This document shows, piece after piece, positions 61,940 through 64,000 of a stretch of 64,000 bases of DNA. This DNA is from Roseiflexus castenholzii DSM 13941 (GTDB lineage Bacteria; Chloroflexota; Chloroflexia; Chloroflexales; Roseiflexaceae), in the NCBI RefSeq assembly GCF_000017805.1, contig NC_009767.1:4939001-5003000 (forward strand). The letters run 5' to 3'. Below the pieces are notes generated by a model. It saw only the letters and a program-made list of their open reading frames with translations, had not been told where the DNA came from and ran no database searches. Both the position numbers and the translations under genes were made by a program. Numbering within the stretch: position 1 is the first letter of the stretch; every line of letters starts with the position of its first letter.

Positions 61940-62226
61940 GGGTTGATCGCTGCAATCTGAACGACCCGCCGATCGCGTGTCATTGCCAGGGTGAACGCAG
62001 CCGACGACCCACAAAGGACGCGAAGGCGCTCGACGTCTTGCCACCAACCCGCAACCTGCCACTTTCCCACCTGCAACCCCTCTTGCCGCGTGCCGCGCGC
62101 CTCTTGCTTCAGTTGTCCCTTCTCAACCGAACGTTGTAACATTGCAACCAGCATCACAAAGAAACTCTAGTATCGTATCATATTGATGTTGTGTGATTAC
62201 AACGCGAAGTTGTTACCTCACTCTCC
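61940..62226. other. Intergenic region without a recognisable gene
   Basis: Nothing coding is seen between the histidine kinase and the promoter of the receiver gene. There is low-complexity CCACCTGCAACCCCTCTTGCC-type sequence near 62050-62110, then an AT-richer part. Confidence 0.4.
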
Positions 62227-62252
62227 TTGATACTGCCGCTTTTTGCTATAGT
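62227..62252 (+). promoter_or_regulatory. Candidate promoter of the receiver gene
   Basis: TTGATA (62227-62232) and TATAGT (62247-62252), with TGC directly before the -10 (extended -10). The spacer is only 14 bases, so the extended -10 may be the main determinant. Confidence 0.4.
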
Positions 62253-62344
62253 GGCAACGGAGCAGCCGCCTATAGCGCGCAGATGATGCGTTGTAGACGG
62301 ATCTCCCCTCTGACGGTCAGTCGAAACGTGTCTGGAAAGGTATC

Positions 62345-62755
62345 GTGTCGAACTTGCAGCACATTCTGGTTGTCGACAACGATCCGGTTGCCGCGATGGT
62401 GACGCAGCAGGGACTGCAACGACTGCTCGGCAAGGATGTCGAAGTCGCGCTGGCGCCATCGCCGGGGGCGGCCTGGCTGCGCTGTATGCGCGAGGCAGTC
62501 GATCTGGTGATTGTTGATCCAAGCCCCCCAAGTCGCGCGGCAGCCGCGTTGATCAAGGCGCTGCACGACGAACGCCCTCACATTCCGGTCGTGGTGCTGA
62601 CCGCATACGATACGCCGCGCCTTCGCACGCAGATGAAGCGGTTGGGTGTGCGCTACTATCTTGCCAAGCCGGTAGAATTGGCGGAGCTGAAGAATACGGT
62701 CAGCGGCGTACTCGCGTCGCTCAACACGGTGCAGATGTCTTCGGCGGTGAATTGA
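62345..62755 (+). CDS. Response regulator receiver-domain protein
   Basis: A 136-residue single receiver domain without an output domain. Acidic pocket: Asp11 and Asp13 (VVDNDP); phosphoacceptor Asp58 (VIVDPSPPS); switch Thr86 (VVLTAYD); Lys108 (LAKPVE). GTG 62345 follows GGAAAGG. The pocket is complete, so it should be phosphorylatable; likely a partner of the upstream GAF kinase or of a phosphorelay. Confidence 0.88.
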   Translation: MSNLQHILVVDNDPVAAMVTQQGLQRLLGKDVEVALAPSPGAAWLRCMREAVDLVIVDPSPPSRAAAALIKALHDERPHIPVVVLTAYDTPRLRTQMKRLGVRYYLAKPVELAELKNTVSGVLASLNTVQMSSAVN

Positions 62756-62778
62756 CCCACGGCAGCAGTGCAACGTCG

Positions 62779-63408
62779 CTATGACGCCGCCTTCCTCCTC
62801 ACATCGATCATCCCCAGCACATCGGCAACGGTGAATGCCGGGTTGCGATGACGTTGCGGTTCGATCATTAGATCGGCGATCTTTCTGTAGAGCGCAGCGC
62901 GGCTGCGTACCAGTTGCGGGTAGCAGCGCGCCATGGTCGCTTCGGGAGTTTCGCCGGGGCGCGGACGGTACATGCCGTTCCAGACAATCGGGCGTGGTCG
63001 CGCCAGGTATTCTTTCAGCAATCGTACCCGCAGATCGGCGTCGTCCGCCAGGTAGACCATCGTCGTGCAGCGTTTGAGGCGCTCCAGGAGCGCGGCGTCG
63101 AGGTAGACAATACTGCCGGTCGTGTCGATGACGACATTCTTTTCTCCGGCAATTCGTTCCACAATCTCCTCCATGACGGCATGTTCACATGCACGATAGA
63201 TACGTTCTCGTTCGGCATAGTGCGCTTCGTAGGGAAATCCCATCCAGCGCCCGATGTCGTAGACCGTGACGGTATCAGCAGCGTAGATGGTTCGTAACCG
63301 CTCTGCAATCAGGTCATCGCAGTGCAGCGCGCGAAATCCGACGTCGGTCAATCGCGCCGCCCAGCGCGACTTGCCAATGCCCGCCATACCGATCAGCCCA
63401 ATGACCAC
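62779..63408 (-). CDS. P-loop kinase, shikimate kinase-like fold
   Basis: A 209-residue P-loop NTPase. Walker A is GMAGIGKSRWA (G7 to S14); a DD pair (HCDDLIAERL) follows as in shikimate and gluconate kinases, then VVIDTTGSIVYLD. The LID-like PRPIVWNGMYRPRPGE differs from true shikimate kinase, so the substrate is unassigned. GTG 63408 is used, with GAGGTAG just upstream, and it starts three bases after the acetoacetyl-CoA synthetase stop, so the genes are cotranscribed. Confidence 0.75.
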   Translation of the reverse strand: MVIGLIGMAGIGKSRWAARLTDVGFRALHCDDLIAERLRTIYAADTVTVYDIGRWMGFPYEAHYAERERIYRACEHAVMEEIVERIAGEKNVVIDTTGSIVYLDAALLERLKRCTTMVYLADDADLRVRLLKEYLARPRPIVWNGMYRPRPGETPEATMARCYPQLVRSRAALYRKIADLMIEPQRHRNPAFTVADVLGMIDVRRKAAS

Positions 63409-63411
63409 ACG

Positions 63412-64000
63412 CTACCTCTGAAGGTGTGCAGCAAGTTCCACAAATGCGTCAAGCGTCTCCGGGTTTGCCATAGCGTCGCGGTTGGCAGCTTTTTCGGGCG
63501 GGACGCCACGCAGGATTTTTTTGATCGGCACTTCCAGTTTTTTGCCGTTCAGCGTGCGTGGCACATCGGGAATGGCGATGATGTCATCGGGGACGTGGCG
63601 CGGCGAAAGGACGTTGCGAATATGGGTGCGAATCCGCTCTTTCAGGGTATCGTCCAGGGCGACGCCGGATTCGAGGACAACGAACAGATACATGCGGGCG
63701 GTCCCATCGGGATGCTCCAGATCGATCACCAGACTGTCGCGCACCTCGGCGACCCCTTCGACAGCGCGGTACATTTCGCTCGTCCCCATGCGCACGCCAT
63801 GGCGGTTGATCGTCGAATCGGAGCGCCCGTAGATGACCAGTGTGCCTCGTTCCGTGAGTTTGACCCAATCGCCGTGACGCCAGACGCCGGGATAGACCTC
63901 GAAGTAACTGCTGCGGTAGCGTGATCCATCGGCATCTCCCCAGAAAAAGAGCGGCATGGAAGGAAGCGGCGCAGTGATGACCAGTTCACCGACATCGCCA
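63412..64000 (-). CDS. Acetoacetyl-CoA synthetase, C-terminal part (cut by the window end)
   Basis: The reading frame is open from the window end (64000) and runs 195 residues to TAG. GDVGELVITAPLPSMPLFFWGD, WRHGDWVKL, GRSDSTINRHGVRMGTSEMY and LNGKKLEVPIKKIL (with the acyl-adenylate C-terminal Lys) identify the end of an acetoacetate-CoA ligase (AMP-forming). It activates acetoacetate with ATP and CoA. The N-terminal two-thirds lies outside the window. It is followed directly by the P-loop kinase gene. Confidence 0.85.
   Translation of the reverse strand, partial: GDVGELVITAPLPSMPLFFWGDADGSRYRSSYFEVYPGVWRHGDWVKLTERGTLVIYGRSDSTINRHGVRMGTSEMYRAVEGVAEVRDSLVIDLEHPDGTARMYLFVVLESGVALDDTLKERIRTHIRNVLSPRHVPDDIIAIPDVPRTLNGKKLEVPIKKILRGVPPEKAANRDAMANPETLDAFVELAAHLQR

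Overview
The window looks like chromosomal DNA of a GC-rich filamentous phototrophic Chloroflexota, most likely Roseiflexus. This is an inference from gene content and from abundant short intergenic repeats; there is no rRNA or marker phylogeny in the window. Most genes are intact and sit in short operons. Many intergenic gaps carry repeats: a ~150-bp MITE-like element in at least nine copies, hairpin-rich REP-like arrays, and period-8 tandem arrays.

Layout. 0-7.8 kb: LrgA/LrgB pair, a REP-like array, a frameshifted short-chain dehydrogenase, a LOG-type protein, a glycosyltransferase, YggX, a divergent alanine dehydrogenase-like protein and a CoA-transferase. 7.8-16.2 kb: a stress and energy-sensing block with three universal stress proteins (five UspA domains), a phosphoribosyltransferase, two CBS-pair proteins, an R2-like ligand-binding oxidase coupled to a LysR regulator, and a Ca2+/H+ antiporter. 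16.3-22 kb: housekeeping genes (CoA-binding protein, AGE-family epimerase, WecB-type glycosyltransferase, aspS, cobalamin adenosyltransferase) and a nucleotidyltransferase-like protein. 22-27.6 kb: a second REP-like array, a recent tandem duplication of a Uma2 nuclease gene, a Rieske oxygenase, and three membrane genes related to NnrS/oxidase subunit I.

28-42 kb: the main system, a minus-strand cluster for a cytosolic [NiFe]-hydrogenase resembling the actinobacterial-type (group 1h, high-affinity) enzymes. It holds small and large subunits, maturation protease, hypA, hypB, hypC, hypD and hypE, a DUF1641 protein, an NHL-repeat protein, a NifU-Rieske fusion, two paralogous TPR-like proteins and three small proteins of unknown function. 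hypF is not in the window.

42-47 kb: MBL hydrolase, ribose-phosphate pyrophosphokinase, a DegT-family aminotransferase, then a composite of tandem arrays and three MITE copies that abuts a decapitated FAD-oxidoreductase remnant, followed by tRNA-Lys(CTT). 47-57 kb: a MoxR/von Willebrand A operon that includes a long glutamine-rich repeat protein. 57-64 kb: flavodoxin-like protein, aminoglycoside phosphotransferase-fold kinase, another CBS-pair protein, a small Cys protein, a GAF histidine kinase, a receiver protein, a P-loop kinase, and the 3' part of an acetoacetyl-CoA synthetase cut by the window end.
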